Positions 8,040 to 16,042 of a DNA stretch of 36,988 nt are shown here, in pieces. Every line of letters starts with the position of its first letter. Positions within the stretch are counted from its first letter, which is position 1. The DNA comes from Oscillatoria sp. SIO1A7 (GTDB taxonomy: Bacteria; Cyanobacteriota; Cyanobacteriia; Cyanobacteriales; Laspinemataceae), in assembly GCA_010672965.1 (NCBI GenBank), contig JAAHFN010000065.1, positions 1 through 36,988 on the forward strand, given 5' to 3'. The notes under the pieces are model-generated. The model searched no databases. It was given only the letters and a program-made list of their open reading frames with translations, and had not been told where the DNA came from. The position numbers and the translations under genes are program-made.

Positions 8040-8303
8040 CCCCGGCTTGACAAAATATCAGATTAATTCTGTCCAGGTACTTACAGATCGCACCCTTAAT
8101 AGGAGGTAAATCCCATTGAGAGAGAAATCAAGTCCATAATGGCGCTCGTGGGATTCGGTTACACCAGAACCAGCGATTCTCTTCATTGACTCAAAGTTGG
8201 CGCAGATCGAAGGAAAAATTAACCAACTGCAACAAAAGAAAGGCTAGAATCTGGTGCAACCCTATTTTAATTGAAATAATCCACTACGGTATCGGCGAGA
8301 TCG

Positions 8304-8531
8304 TTAAATTTCAAAGGTGCCGGAACCGGAGGGTTTTCCCTGACCGCTCATAAATTTACCTGGTACAACTTTAGATTCAGGAATATGATTAAAAGTTGCA
8401 TAGTTGCTCTTGGCATCCTGAGTAAATCGACCCGACTCGTCATGACTTACATGTGTTGAAGTCTGTTTCCGGTAATAAGTCTTTTTTGGTAGGGTTCCAC
8501 TACTCATCGGTTGCACCATGTATAACGCCAT
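8304..8531 (-). CDS. Small hypothetical protein, 75 residues
   Basis: The frame is open to 8708, but the upstream part is a leuS scrap. I place the start at ATG 8531 because it follows a perfect AGGAGG by 4 bases, one of the strongest ribosome sites in the window. The product begins [17 protein letters not shown], is hydrophilic and rich in Ser, Thr, Lys and Gly, has no membrane segment, and ends GSGTFEI. I recognise no family. It may be expressed from sequence within the scrap or be the broken start of something larger; the strong SD argues for translation. Confidence 0.5.
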   Translation of the reverse strand: MALYMVQPMSSGTLPKKTYYRKQTSTHVSHDESGRFTQDAKSNYATFNHIPESKVVPGKFMSGQGKPSGSGTFEI

Positions 8532-8564
8532 AAATCCTCCTTGATATTTACTAGAGTTGGTTGG

Positions 8565-8708
8565 GGAGTCTCGACCCTCGCGATACACCGGCGACGTCGC
8601 GCAGTCCGCATCGTTCAGCGCGTTACTCAGCTTCATCAGCTCCGAAATCGCCGTATTGAACTGGTACTCGCCCAGCATGTCCTCCGAGACCTCCGCGATC
8701 GCCGCCAA
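8565..8708 (-). pseudogene. Internal fragment of leucyl-tRNA synthetase gene
   Basis: Minus-strand translation shows [20 protein letters not shown] followed by LSNALNDA and TSPVYREG, the anticodon-binding helical domain of LeuRS. Only ~48 residues remain. Codons are GC-rich (GCG, CTG, GAG) compared with the neighbouring small gene. The upstream end stops at a HIP1 site where sequence from the SDR gene tail begins. Confidence 0.85.
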
Positions 8709-8729
8709 AATACTGCGTAACAGCTAAAC
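8695..8729 (+). pseudogene. Duplicated 3' tail of the SDR gene
   Basis: From the HIP1 octamer at 8695-8702 onward the sequence (ccaaaatactgcgtaacagc, then taaac) repeats the last codons and stop of the dehydrogenase at about 7806-7840, with one mismatch. It is too short to function. Confidence 0.85.
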
Positions 8730-8819
8730 CTATACGACCCATCATTGAGCCTCTAAAGCTGTGAGATACCTTATACACTTAAATTACTAACATATCAAAT
8801 GTCAATGGATAATGTTGCA

Positions 8820-8881
8820 GGCCCTGCGATCGCAATTAACGTCATGGAGCCCATTCAGTCTTGCCTTAAAATAGAATTACA
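8820..8881 (-). pseudogene. 5' remnant of a third CobW-like GTPase copy
   Basis: The stretch gccctgcgatcgcaattaac to ccttaaaatagaattacag matches the first ~11 codons and leader of the GTPase genes (1953-2014 and 5054-5114). The rest of the gene is absent. It still faces the oxidoreductase at 9111, preserving the ancestral divergent layout. Confidence 0.88.
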
Positions 8882-8886
8882 GAAAA

Positions 8887-9084
8887 TATAGCAGTAAGCA
8901 GTCAGGCGATCGGCAGTCAGCTTACCCAACGGGCAGCGGGCTTCGCCAACAGCACAAGCATTGCCGTTAGTAGATATAGCAAGGCTTTGGCGCATAAGCT
9001 GAAAGCAGAAGAGCTACGCCTGCGCGCCGTGGAGCGCTGTTGCTGAAAGCTGAAAGCTGACCGCTGACCGCTGACCGCTATATA
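8887..9084. repeat. Insertion of ctgaccgctgaaagct-type repeat element in a divergent promoter
   Basis: It begins tatagcagtaagcagtcag and ends gctgaccgctgaccgctata, so the ends are inverted repeats. The interior has tandem gctgaaagctgaccgct units. Compared with copies 1 and 2 of the same promoter region, about 200 bp are extra here. Related arrays occur at 22598-22640, 32279-32570, 32870-32943 and 36963-36988. Confidence 0.7.
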
Positions 9085-9110
9085 TGTGAATTGAACGGCA
9101 CTGGAAAGTG

Positions 9111-10367
9111 ATGTCTAATTATAAGACGGCTCCCTCAAGTGGAACGGTAGAAAAGGTAGATATTGCCATCGTTGGTGCAGGCCCTCATGCGTTAACGTTG
9201 GTGACGCATTTGCTGCAAAAGAAGGAGTCCATGCGCAACAGCTTTGCGGTACTCGATCCGGCGGGGGATTGGCTACAGCAATGGCAACACCAGTTTGCCG
9301 CCTATGAGATTCTCCACTTGCGATCGCCTGCCGTTCACCACCCCGACCCCGACCCCTATGCCCTCCGCACCTTTGCAGAGTCTCGCTTGCAGGAACTCTT
9401 TCCCCCGTATGATTTGCCGGGAACGCAACTATTCCAGGACTTCTGTCAGGATGCGATTCGTCGCTGGGAGTTGCAGGGGCGGGTCATTCCAGCACGGGTG
9501 CAGCATATCGAATTAGTCGAACAGCAAAGAAGGACGGCATTTAGGTTGGGAATGGCAGATGGTCGAGTGTTGACGGCAAAGCGAGTTGTGTTGGCGATCG
9601 CTGGAGGCAGTCCCAATCTTCCCAAATGGGCGCGAACCCTGCCGTTTGCCTATCCGAGCGATCGCTTGCTCCATTCCGATCGGGTCGATCTGCGAGGGCT
9701 GCGCTTGGCGGGAGAGCGGGTGTTGATTGTGGGCAGCGGACTTACGAGCGGGCATCTGGCACTGGGAGCGATCGCTCGTGGGGCACAGGCTATCTTGATG
9801 GCTCGGCGCACTTTCTATGAAAAACTGTTTGATGCCGACCCGGGATGGCTCGGTCCCAAATACCTCAAGGGTTTCCATGCCGAACCCAGTTGGGAAAACC
9901 GCTGGCAGATGATTCAATCCGCCCGCAACGGTGGCTCTATCACTCCCGCCATTTTCACCAAACTGCGACGACTGGAATGGGAAGGGAAGCTGTCTTTTTA
10001 CGAACATTGCGAAGTCGAGTCAGCGGAGTGGAAGGGAGATGCCTGGAAAGTCACCTGCAATCAATCGGATGCCTGCGATCGCATCGCCGACCAACCCATC
10101 GATCGCATCTGGCTAGCGACCGGCAGCACCCTGGATGTGAACCACTGGGCGCTGTTGTCGGATATCCGTGCGGCGCATCCCCTGCCCGTAGTCAACGGAT
10201 TGCCTGTCCTTGACCCCGATCTGCGCTGGGCAGGCTGCAACCTGTTCGTCATGGGTGGAGCAGCAGCACTGCAATTGGGTCCTGTGGCACGAAACCTGTT
10301 TGGCGCAAGGCTGGCAAGCGAGCGAATTGTGCCTGCGCTCAGAGAAAATAGCGTTGGGCGATCGTAA
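9111..10367 (+). CDS. FAD/NAD(P)-binding oxidoreductase (flavin monooxygenase-like)
   Basis: A 418-residue flavoprotein. The FAD Rossmann motif is IAIVGAGPHALTLV near residue 20, the second nucleotide site is RVLIVGSGLTSGHLAL near residue 200, and the late motif LATGS is near 330. A His-Pro-Asp stretch (HHPDPDPYALRTF, about 80) is probably near the active site. The order fits two-dinucleotide-binding-domain flavoproteins such as flavin monooxygenases or lysine/ornithine N-hydroxylase relatives; the substrate is unknown. ATG 9111 follows GGAAAG; a GTG directly before it is an alternative. Upstream lies the GTPase scrap, so the ancestral state was a divergent GTPase/oxidoreductase pair, suggesting shared regulation. 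Confidence 0.82.
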   Translation: MSNYKTAPSSGTVEKVDIAIVGAGPHALTLVTHLLQKKESMRNSFAVLDPAGDWLQQWQHQFAAYEILHLRSPAVHHPDPDPYALRTFAESRLQELFPPYDLPGTQLFQDFCQDAIRRWELQGRVIPARVQHIELVEQQRRTAFRLGMADGRVLTAKRVVLAIAGGSPNLPKWARTLPFAYPSDRLLHSDRVDLRGLRLAGERVLIVGSGLTSGHLALGAIARGAQAILMARRTFYEKLFDADPGWLGPKYLKGFHAEPSWENRWQMIQSARNGGSITPAIFTKLRRLEWEGKLSFYEHCEVESAEWKGDAWKVTCNQSDACDRIADQPIDRIWLATGSTLDVNHWALLSDIRAAHPLPVVNGLPVLDPDLRWAGCNLFVMGGAAALQLGPVARNLFGARLASERIVPALRENSVGRS

Positions 10368-10855
10368 TGAATGGTTGGCAACGGATTAGTAACGGATGTA
10401 ACGGATGGCCGAAAGAGCGATCGCAACGAATGGTTGGCAACGGATTAGTAACGGATGTAACGGATGATTGCGAAGTGCGAATCGCCTATTTCTGCAAAAA
10501 ATAGAAGCCTATTTCCGAGACAAACAGCGATCGCAACGAATGGTTGGCAACGGATTAGTAACGGATGTAACGGATGATTGCGAAATGCTAATCGCCTATT
10601 TCTGCAAAAAATAGCCGCCGATTTCCTAAGCTAAAAGCGATTCTCAGGGGCGGAGACGCTCTTGCGCGATCGCAACGAATGGTTGGCAACGGATTAGTAA
10701 CGGATGTAACGGATGATTGCGAAATGCTAATCGCCTATTTCTGCAAAAAATAGCAGCCGATTTCCTAAGCTAAAAGCGATTCTCAGGGGCGGAGACGCTC
10801 TTGCGCGATCGCAATGAATGGTTGGCAACGGATTAGTAACGGATGTAACGGATGG
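10363..10855. repeat. Five-copy ~45-bp direct repeat with nested 140-bp duplications
   Basis: The core gaatggttggcaacggatta followed by gtaacggatgtaacggatg occurs at about 10370, 10428, 10537, 10678 and 10816. Spacers are 13 bp (gccgaaagagcga), ~60 bp and ~95 bp; the last two spacers are nearly identical, giving a 140-bp period. Each core is preceded by gatcg or a full HIP1. The first copy overlaps the end of the oxidoreductase gene. It extends to the start of a separate array of cccaatgc(gaacatg) units at 10885-10960. Confidence 0.9.
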
Positions 10856-10993
10856 CCGAAAGAGCGATCGCCTGTAACTTACACCCAATGCCCAATGCGA
10901 ACATGCCCAATGCGAACATGCCCCATTCCCAATTCCACTCTTCCCCATTCCCAATTGTCATATAATAAAAAAACAGGATTCCCGGAGAAGATT

Positions 10994-11788
10994 ATGTCAG
11001 TCACTCTAAAAAAATCTGTCATTACCTGGGAAAAACCACCAGATAATCTTATAGAAGACGAACCAGTGGATGACACAATCCACACTCCCATCGCCGTTGC
11101 TTTAAACGAAGCTTTGTATCTGGCAGGGCGATTGCCCAAAACGGCGCTAGCCTGGACAAATGTAGCTGTCTGCGCCACCATAGACGGAAAATTGACGCAA
11201 AAAGCGCCGGATTGGTTTTACGTTCGTTATGCCTTGCCGACGGAACCGCCCGAGCGGGAGCGGCTCAGCTATACGCCTTACAGGGAAGGAGATGTGCCGG
11301 CGATTGTAATGGAGTTTTTATCGCAGACAAAGGGAACGGAATATTCAAAAGACTCAGAAGCGCCAGTGGGTAAGTGGTACTATTACGAGCAAATTTTGCA
11401 AGTACCGACTTATGCGATCTTCGAGCCTAACTCGGGACGGCTAGAGGTCTATGAGCTAAAATCCCAAAAATATCGCCAGCGAAAACCAGACAAAAATAAG
11501 CGTTACTGGATTGCCGAGGTGGAATTATTTCTGGGAGTCTGGCACGGCACAAAAGAAAATCAGACTGGAAAGTGGCTGCGCTGGTGGGACGAAAATGGGC
11601 AGATATTACCCTGGGCAGCAGAGCTATTGGAGCAAGAGCGATCGCGCTCGCAGCAACAAGAGCAGCTATTGGAGCAAGAGCGATCGCGCTCGCAGCAAGA
11701 GCGAGAAGCTAAGGAGGCTGCTCTTGCAGAGCTTGCTCTTTTGAAAGAAAGACTGAATTCGGCGGGCATCAACCCAGAGGATATCTAA
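10994..11788 (+). CDS. Uma2-family (DUF820) putative endonuclease with coiled-coil tail
   Basis: A 264-residue protein of the Uma2 family, which is expanded in cyanobacteria and has a PD-(D/E)XK-like fold. Visible family features are MEFLSQTKGTEYS, the Lys/Tyr-rich KWYYYEQILQVPTYAIFEP and LEVYEL, then the strand WIAEVELFLGVWHG. The tail (about 205-255) is a Glu/Gln/Arg-rich coiled coil containing LLEQERSRSQQ twice, each copy encoded across a GCGATCGC site. ATG 10994 follows GGAG by 6 bases; the open frame upstream (from 10814) is repeat DNA. The cellular role of the family is not established. Confidence 0.85.
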   Translation: MSVTLKKSVITWEKPPDNLIEDEPVDDTIHTPIAVALNEALYLAGRLPKTALAWTNVAVCATIDGKLTQKAPDWFYVRYALPTEPPERERLSYTPYREGDVPAIVMEFLSQTKGTEYSKDSEAPVGKWYYYEQILQVPTYAIFEPNSGRLEVYELKSQKYRQRKPDKNKRYWIAEVELFLGVWHGTKENQTGKWLRWWDENGQILPWAAELLEQERSRSQQQEQLLEQERSRSQQEREAKEAALAELALLKERLNSAGINPEDI

Positions 11789-11937
11789 TATAAAATCCAG
11801 TTGAATGCTCGCACAAAAAATTTGGAATTTCCCGTAGGACGGGCGTCTCGCCTGTCCCAAAGAGCCCTTGTTTTGGAACGGGCGAGACGCCCGTTCTACG
11901 GGAAAGGTCTTTTAGGCGATTAAACCGAATTGATATT
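11787..11937. repeat. Family-1 element starting at the Uma2 stop codon
   Basis: The left end taatataaaatccagttgaa includes the TAA stop of the preceding gene; the right end is ttaaaccgaattgatat. The core palindrome is cccgtaggacgggcgtctcg to cgagacgcccgttctacggg. It may serve as the transcript end. Confidence 0.75.
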
Positions 11938-12045
11938 ATGCCAAATAAAAATAGGCTTGATTGCTTGCCATCCGTTAATCCGTTAATCCGTTACTTATCC
12001 GTTGCTAATCATCCGCCGTAAAATCCGCCTCATGTCAATCCTATG

Positions 12046-12202
12046 CTTTTATGAAGGTTCAACAAATAACGACCTTTACCCGCCGTTCGGGCGCTCGCTT
12101 GTCGTAGGCGTAGCCTGCCAGGGGGCATAGACCAGGGCTAGGGCTTCGACCCTTCGACCGGCTCAGGACTCAGCCCGAACGGATTTCATAGAAAAATGGT
12201 AT
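12046..12202. repeat. Degenerate copy of the ATACC...GGTAT element
   Basis: It contains ttttatgaaggttcaacaaa and ends atttcatagaaaaatggtat, as in the adjacent complete copy at 12225-12360. The interior carries cgttcgggc and cttcgaccggctcaggactc words. The left terminal repeat is eroded. Confidence 0.65.
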
Positions 12203-12224
12203 CAAAACCTAAAACTCAAAACTC

Positions 12225-12360
12225 ATACCGTTTCTTTATGAAGATGCAACAAATTCGCCGTTCGGGCTGAGCTTGTCGAAGCCCCAGGGCTATGGCTTCG
12301 ACAAGCTCAGCCCGAACGGCTCAGGACTCAGCCCGAACGGATTTCATAGAGAAATGGTAT
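12225..12360. repeat. 136-bp MITE-like element with 18-bp terminal inverted repeats
   Basis: Left end ataccgtttctttatgaa; right end ttcatagagaaatggtat, its near-perfect complement. The interior is a second palindrome, cgttcgggctgagcttgtcg with cgacaagctcagcccgaacg. It lies among aaaactcaaaac repeats downstream of iscS. Confidence 0.8.
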
Positions 12361-12387
12361 CAAAACTCAAGACTCAAAACTTAAAAC

Positions 12388-13551
12388 TCAAAACTTAAAA
12401 CTTCCCCGCAAAGATTGAATGGTGGCGATCGCCTGCGCCGCTACCTTATCAATTTCCTCTTCGGTGTTAAAGCGACCAATCCCAAAGCGCACCGAAGCAG
12501 AAGCCAATTTTTCCGAACGTCCCAAGGCTTTGAGAACGTGGGACGGCGCTGCTTTTGCCGAAGAGCAAGCGGCTCCCGAAGAAAGCGCAACTACCGGCTG
12601 CAATCCCAGCAACAGCGCCGCTCCATCCACCCCGCCGACGCTAATATTCAGATTTCCCGGCAGCCGCTGTTGGGGATGACCGTTAATATAAATCTCTTCT
12701 AAAACCGACAATTGCGATCGCAGTCTTTCCCGCAAACCAATCAAGCGTTTTGCTTCTGCCTCCATTTCCGATAGCGCCAACTCTACTGCCTTGCCAAAGC
12801 CGACAATCTGCGGCGTATAAAGAGTCCCCGATCGCATCCCCCGTTCGTGACCGCCGCCGTGCAATTGAGCCGCCAAACGGACTCGGGGATTGCGGCGGCG
12901 AACGTAAAGAGCGCCGATGCCTTTTGGTCCGTATATTTTATGAGCAGTCAAGGACATTAGGTCAATATTTAGTTCTCGCACGTCTAAGGTAATTTTGGCG
13001 ATCGCTTGGGCAGCATCCGTATGAAAAAACACCCCCCTTTCCTTACAAATTGCCCCAATTTCTTGGAGCGGCTGCAACACACCTATCTCATTATTAGCCG
13101 CCATAACCGAAACCAAAATAGTGTCGGGACGAAAAGCTCTCTCTAGCTCCGCCAAGTCGATAGTTCCGTCTGGGTTTACTGGCAGATAAGTTACCTCAAA
13201 TCCCAGAGATTCTAAATACTGACAGGGGTCGAGTACCGCATTATGTTCCGTTTGCACCGTAATTAAATGGCGTCCTTTTTGGAACAGCGCCTCTGCCACT
13301 CCCTTAATCGCCAGATTGTTTGCTTCTGTCGCGCCGCTGGTAAAAACTATTTCCTCCGGCTCGGCATTAATCGCCTCTGCCAAAAGCTGCCGTCCTTGCT
13401 TCACCCCCGCCTCCGCCTCCCAGCCATATTGATGGCTACTGCTCGCTGGGTTGCCAAAGTATTCTCTAAAATAAGGAAGCATTGCCTGCAGCACTCGCTC
13501 GTCCAGAGGTGTCGTCGCTTGGCAATCTAGATAAATTGGTTTGCTTGACAT
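12388..13551 (-). CDS. iscS: Cysteine desulfurase (IscS/NifS class)
   Basis: A 387-residue PLP enzyme that takes sulfur from cysteine for Fe-S clusters and other thio-cofactors. The start YLDCQATTPLD and the phosphate-cup motif TSGATEANNLAIKG are typical. The PLP lysine is K205 in TAHKIYGPKG, and the sulfur-carrying cysteine is C329 in SSGAACSSAKAAPSH, within the longer class I loop; these positions are close to those of E. coli IscS. The protein ends shortly after [12 protein letters not shown]. No iscU or sufE is adjacent, so it is a stand-alone gene. The start is preceded by AT-rich sequence and a family-1 element. Confidence 0.96.
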   Translation of the reverse strand: MSSKPIYLDCQATTPLDERVLQAMLPYFREYFGNPASSSHQYGWEAEAGVKQGRQLLAEAINAEPEEIVFTSGATEANNLAIKGVAEALFQKGRHLITVQTEHNAVLDPCQYLESLGFEVTYLPVNPDGTIDLAELERAFRPDTILVSVMAANNEIGVLQPLQEIGAICKERGVFFHTDAAQAIAKITLDVRELNIDLMSLTAHKIYGPKGIGALYVRRRNPRVRLAAQLHGGGHERGMRSGTLYTPQIVGFGKAVELALSEMEAEAKRLIGLRERLRSQLSVLEEIYINGHPQQRLPGNLNISVGGVDGAALLLGLQPVVALSSGAACSSAKAAPSHVLKALGRSEKLASASVRFGIGRFNTEEEIDKVAAQAIATIQSLRGSFKF

Positions 13552-13578
13552 AATTTTGATTTATTAATACTACATATA

Positions 13579-13723
13579 ATATCAAATCCGGTCAAACAGT
13601 CACAGCTTGTAGGGGCGGTGGAGCCAATGCCCGCCCCGGTTGGTCGCTCGGCGGCCGGGGCGGGCATTGGCTCCACCGCCCCTACGGGATTTATTTATGA
13701 AACAGCTACGCGGATTTGATATA
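13579..13723. repeat. Family-1 palindromic element with a different core
   Basis: Ends atatcaaatccggtcaaaca and acgcggatttgatata are inverted repeats. The core palindrome is aggggcggtggagccaatgc with its complement, unlike the core at 6891-7024 although the ends agree. It sits in the iscS upstream region. Confidence 0.85.
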
Positions 13724-13729
13724 AGTTTT

Positions 13730-13780
13730 AGATCCCCCCAACCCCCCTTAAAAAGTTTTTAAGGGGGGTTGGGGGGATCT
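13730..13780. terminator. Perfect 51-bp hairpin downstream of the HerA-like gene
   Basis: Arms agatccccccaaccccccttaaaaa and its complement surround a minimal loop. On the minus strand it follows the stop of the HerA-type gene by ~40 bases, so it would terminate that transcript and shield iscS. The same ccccctt...aaggggggttgggggga theme recurs at about 20150-20180, so it is also a dispersed repeat. Confidence 0.6.
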
Positions 13781-13817
13781 TTCTTATTGCAAAATAGCAT
13801 GAAATAATTTGCAATCC

Positions 13818-15548
13818 CTAAAAACCCAAATCCGCTTTCGCCTCTTCGGCGGCGAGCAACAAAGCCTCACCGTCCATCTCTTCCCAAGGTGCTTCGCCAA
13901 TCTCCTTATAAAAAGTTTGGTCATAGGGACGAGTCCGCACCACTACCGGCATGGGCACCGCGTGACCGAGAATCAAAGCTTGCTGCTTGGAATCCAGCTT
14001 CGCCAAAACAGAACGGAGATTTTGTCCCCCAGAGACGCCGGTAAATATCGCTTCGATATCTTTATCGTCGTTCAGCAAAGCAGTAATCCGGGTGCCGATT
14101 TGGGACATAACTTCGTTGTCAATCCCCGAAGGGCGCTGATCCACCACCAGGAGAGTAACGAAATATTTGCGCATTTCCCGGGCGATCGTACCAAAAATAG
14201 TCTGGCGCACTGTCGCCGGGTCGAGGAAGCGGTGGGCTTCTTCGATAGTAATGACGAGCTGGCGCGGGCGATCGCTCGGATTCTTGCTCTGCAGAAATTT
14301 CTCCGACTTCTCTACATAGTCTCTATGAATCCTGCGGGTGAAGATATTCGCCGCCAACATATAGGAGAGCATATCCGAGTGAGAGCCAAACTCAATGACG
14401 ACGTGTTTGCCAGCTTCTAGGGCTGCCAAAACCAGAGCCACATAATTTTGAGGAGACTTGGTCTTTATATACTTGAGCTTTTCCAAGCGCATCAGCTTTC
14501 TTTGCAGCGCCATAATTGAAGACTTGTTGCCCCGCTTTTCCTCGCAAAATGCCTGGATATCTTCGTTATCCATTTCCAGGAGATCTTTAATCCAGCTACG
14601 GCCAAACTCCCCTTCGAGAATATAGGCATTTTCGATGCTCGCTTCCGAGAGGTTCAGCTCCCGCGCCACCAGGCTAATATCTTCTACTTCTATTTGGTCG
14701 TAGGATAGATAGAGTTCTTGGGCATCGCGGATACCTCGCCGCTGGGTGGATGTCGGGTCGAGAGTGTAGATTTGGACTTGGCCGGGGAAGAGCTGGCGCA
14801 AGCCTTTGACCGTGCTGAGTTGCTTCCCTTCGCAGGGCGCTTCCCAGCCATATTCCGAGTGCATGTCAAAAATAAGATTGACCCCAGCTCGCTTGCGGAT
14901 AATCCCCGATAGCAAGAGCCGAGTTAGGAAGGATTTGCCGGTGCCGGATTTGCCGAAAACGCCGTTGCTCCGTTCTACGAAGCGATCTAAGTCGATGCAG
15001 ATTGGCACTTCCATATCTAGGGGCTTGCCGATCGCAAAGTTGCGCCGATGGGGGTCGTCTTCCCAGCCAAATACGGCGCGAAAATCTCCTTCGCTGGCTT
15101 CGTGGACTTGGGAGAAATGGCTCGGTATGGTTTTGACCGGCAGCAATTCCATCTGCGCGCTGGTGTTGGCTTGATAAGATGCCAAACTGGTGTCGCGTTT
15201 TGAGGCTTGGGTTTTTAGGAGTAACTCGGGACTCCAGCCGGATTCCTCTTGTTGCGGAGTCAGCATCAACATCGGCGCGAGTTCTAAGGTGCCGTAGGTG
15301 CTGCTCCCTGCCAGGACTGCCTGCATGAAGTCGTCATCTGGGCTAGGAGGGTTGACGAGAATGCGATCGCTCGATGTGCCTAGGGAAACATCCACTAGCA
15401 AACAGAAAAAGAGCGATCGCGTCCCTCGGATAACTAAGAATTTGCCCACCCGCATATCTTCTACCGATACGTCCGGGTGCATTCTGACTTCTAGTCCTTT
15501 GCTCAGGGAACCGTGAATAACCGACCCTAAAGGTTTGTCGTAGCTCAT
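13818..15548 (-). CDS. HerA-type (DUF87) hexameric ATPase/helicase-like protein
   Basis: A 576-residue ATPase. An N-terminal beta-barrel-like HAS region (about 1-150) is followed by Walker A GKSGTGKSFLT (about 196-205), the ordered motif LIFDMHSEYGWE, Walker B LVITIEEAHRFLD (about 430) and the sensor-like VVDQRPSGI. This is the HerA/FtsK superfamily arrangement, and such proteins translocate DNA. No NurA nuclease gene is adjacent. The frame stays open 32 codons upstream through heptamer-repeat DNA (PYTPHPTPYTP); I chose ATG 15548 (MSYDKPLGSV), where family-like sequence begins. A strong hairpin lies downstream. Confidence 0.85.
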   Translation of the reverse strand: MSYDKPLGSVIHGSLSKGLEVRMHPDVSVEDMRVGKFLVIRGTRSLFFCLLVDVSLGTSSDRILVNPPSPDDDFMQAVLAGSSTYGTLELAPMLMLTPQQEESGWSPELLLKTQASKRDTSLASYQANTSAQMELLPVKTIPSHFSQVHEASEGDFRAVFGWEDDPHRRNFAIGKPLDMEVPICIDLDRFVERSNGVFGKSGTGKSFLTRLLLSGIIRKRAGVNLIFDMHSEYGWEAPCEGKQLSTVKGLRQLFPGQVQIYTLDPTSTQRRGIRDAQELYLSYDQIEVEDISLVARELNLSEASIENAYILEGEFGRSWIKDLLEMDNEDIQAFCEEKRGNKSSIMALQRKLMRLEKLKYIKTKSPQNYVALVLAALEAGKHVVIEFGSHSDMLSYMLAANIFTRRIHRDYVEKSEKFLQSKNPSDRPRQLVITIEEAHRFLDPATVRQTIFGTIAREMRKYFVTLLVVDQRPSGIDNEVMSQIGTRITALLNDDKDIEAIFTGVSGGQNLRSVLAKLDSKQQALILGHAVPMPVVVRTRPYDQTFYKEIGEAPWEEMDGEALLLAAEEAKADLGF

Positions 15549-16042
15549 GCTTTGTGTTGGGGTGTAGGGTGTAGGGTGTGGGGTGTAGGGTGTAGGGTGT
15601 GGGGTGTAGGGTAGGGTGTTGACTCTGAGGTTTTTTCCGCACATTGATGACCTGCGGGGATCGCGGCGGTGCCAAACTACCGAAAGCCTCTCACAGCAAG
15701 GATTTCAGTTCTCTCTTAAGGAAGAACAAAAATTGCTAGAAATCCACCTTTGCGTTTTCCCCACAGAGTGAACACCCTAGGTGTAGGGTGTAGGGTGTAG
15801 GGTTTTAATTAGGGTGTAGGGTGTAGGGTGTGGGGTGTGGGGAAAAATTCCTGCTATTTTCCAATCCTTCCGGAGTTGGAAAGCCTACAGGCACGGATGA
15901 GTAGGGCGAGCGATAGGGAACGATTCCCATCGGTCACAAAAACTATTGATTTCCTTCCACACCCTACACCCTACACTCTACACTCTACACTCTACACCCT
16001 ACACCCTACACCCTACACCCTTGTTTGCAACCCACCGACAAG
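15549..16042. repeat. Heptamer arrays GGGTGTA/GGGTGTG in both orientations
   Basis: Arrays of gtgtagg/gtgtggg lie at 15555-15618, 15778-15800 and 15812-15842; the complementary orientation (accctac) lies at 15957-16021. Opposed arrays can pair into large hairpins. Between them, ctattttccaatccttccgg followed by agttggaaagcctac resembles 18577-18615 upstream of the ATPase gene. No gene is seen. Confidence 0.85.

Noticed and set aside
8098-8247. Short frame ending IEGKINQLQQKKG, resembling a coiled-coil C-terminus
   Set aside because: Only about 30 codons are plausible, with no start and no continuation. Possibly another fragment, but too short to assign.
10363-10855. CRISPR-like array
   Set aside because: Direct repeats have unequal spacers, two of the spacers are nearly identical, and no cas gene is near. 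It is a nested duplication.
13809-14420. 203-residue plus-strand frame
   Set aside because: Antisense to the HerA-type gene, which has full motif support.
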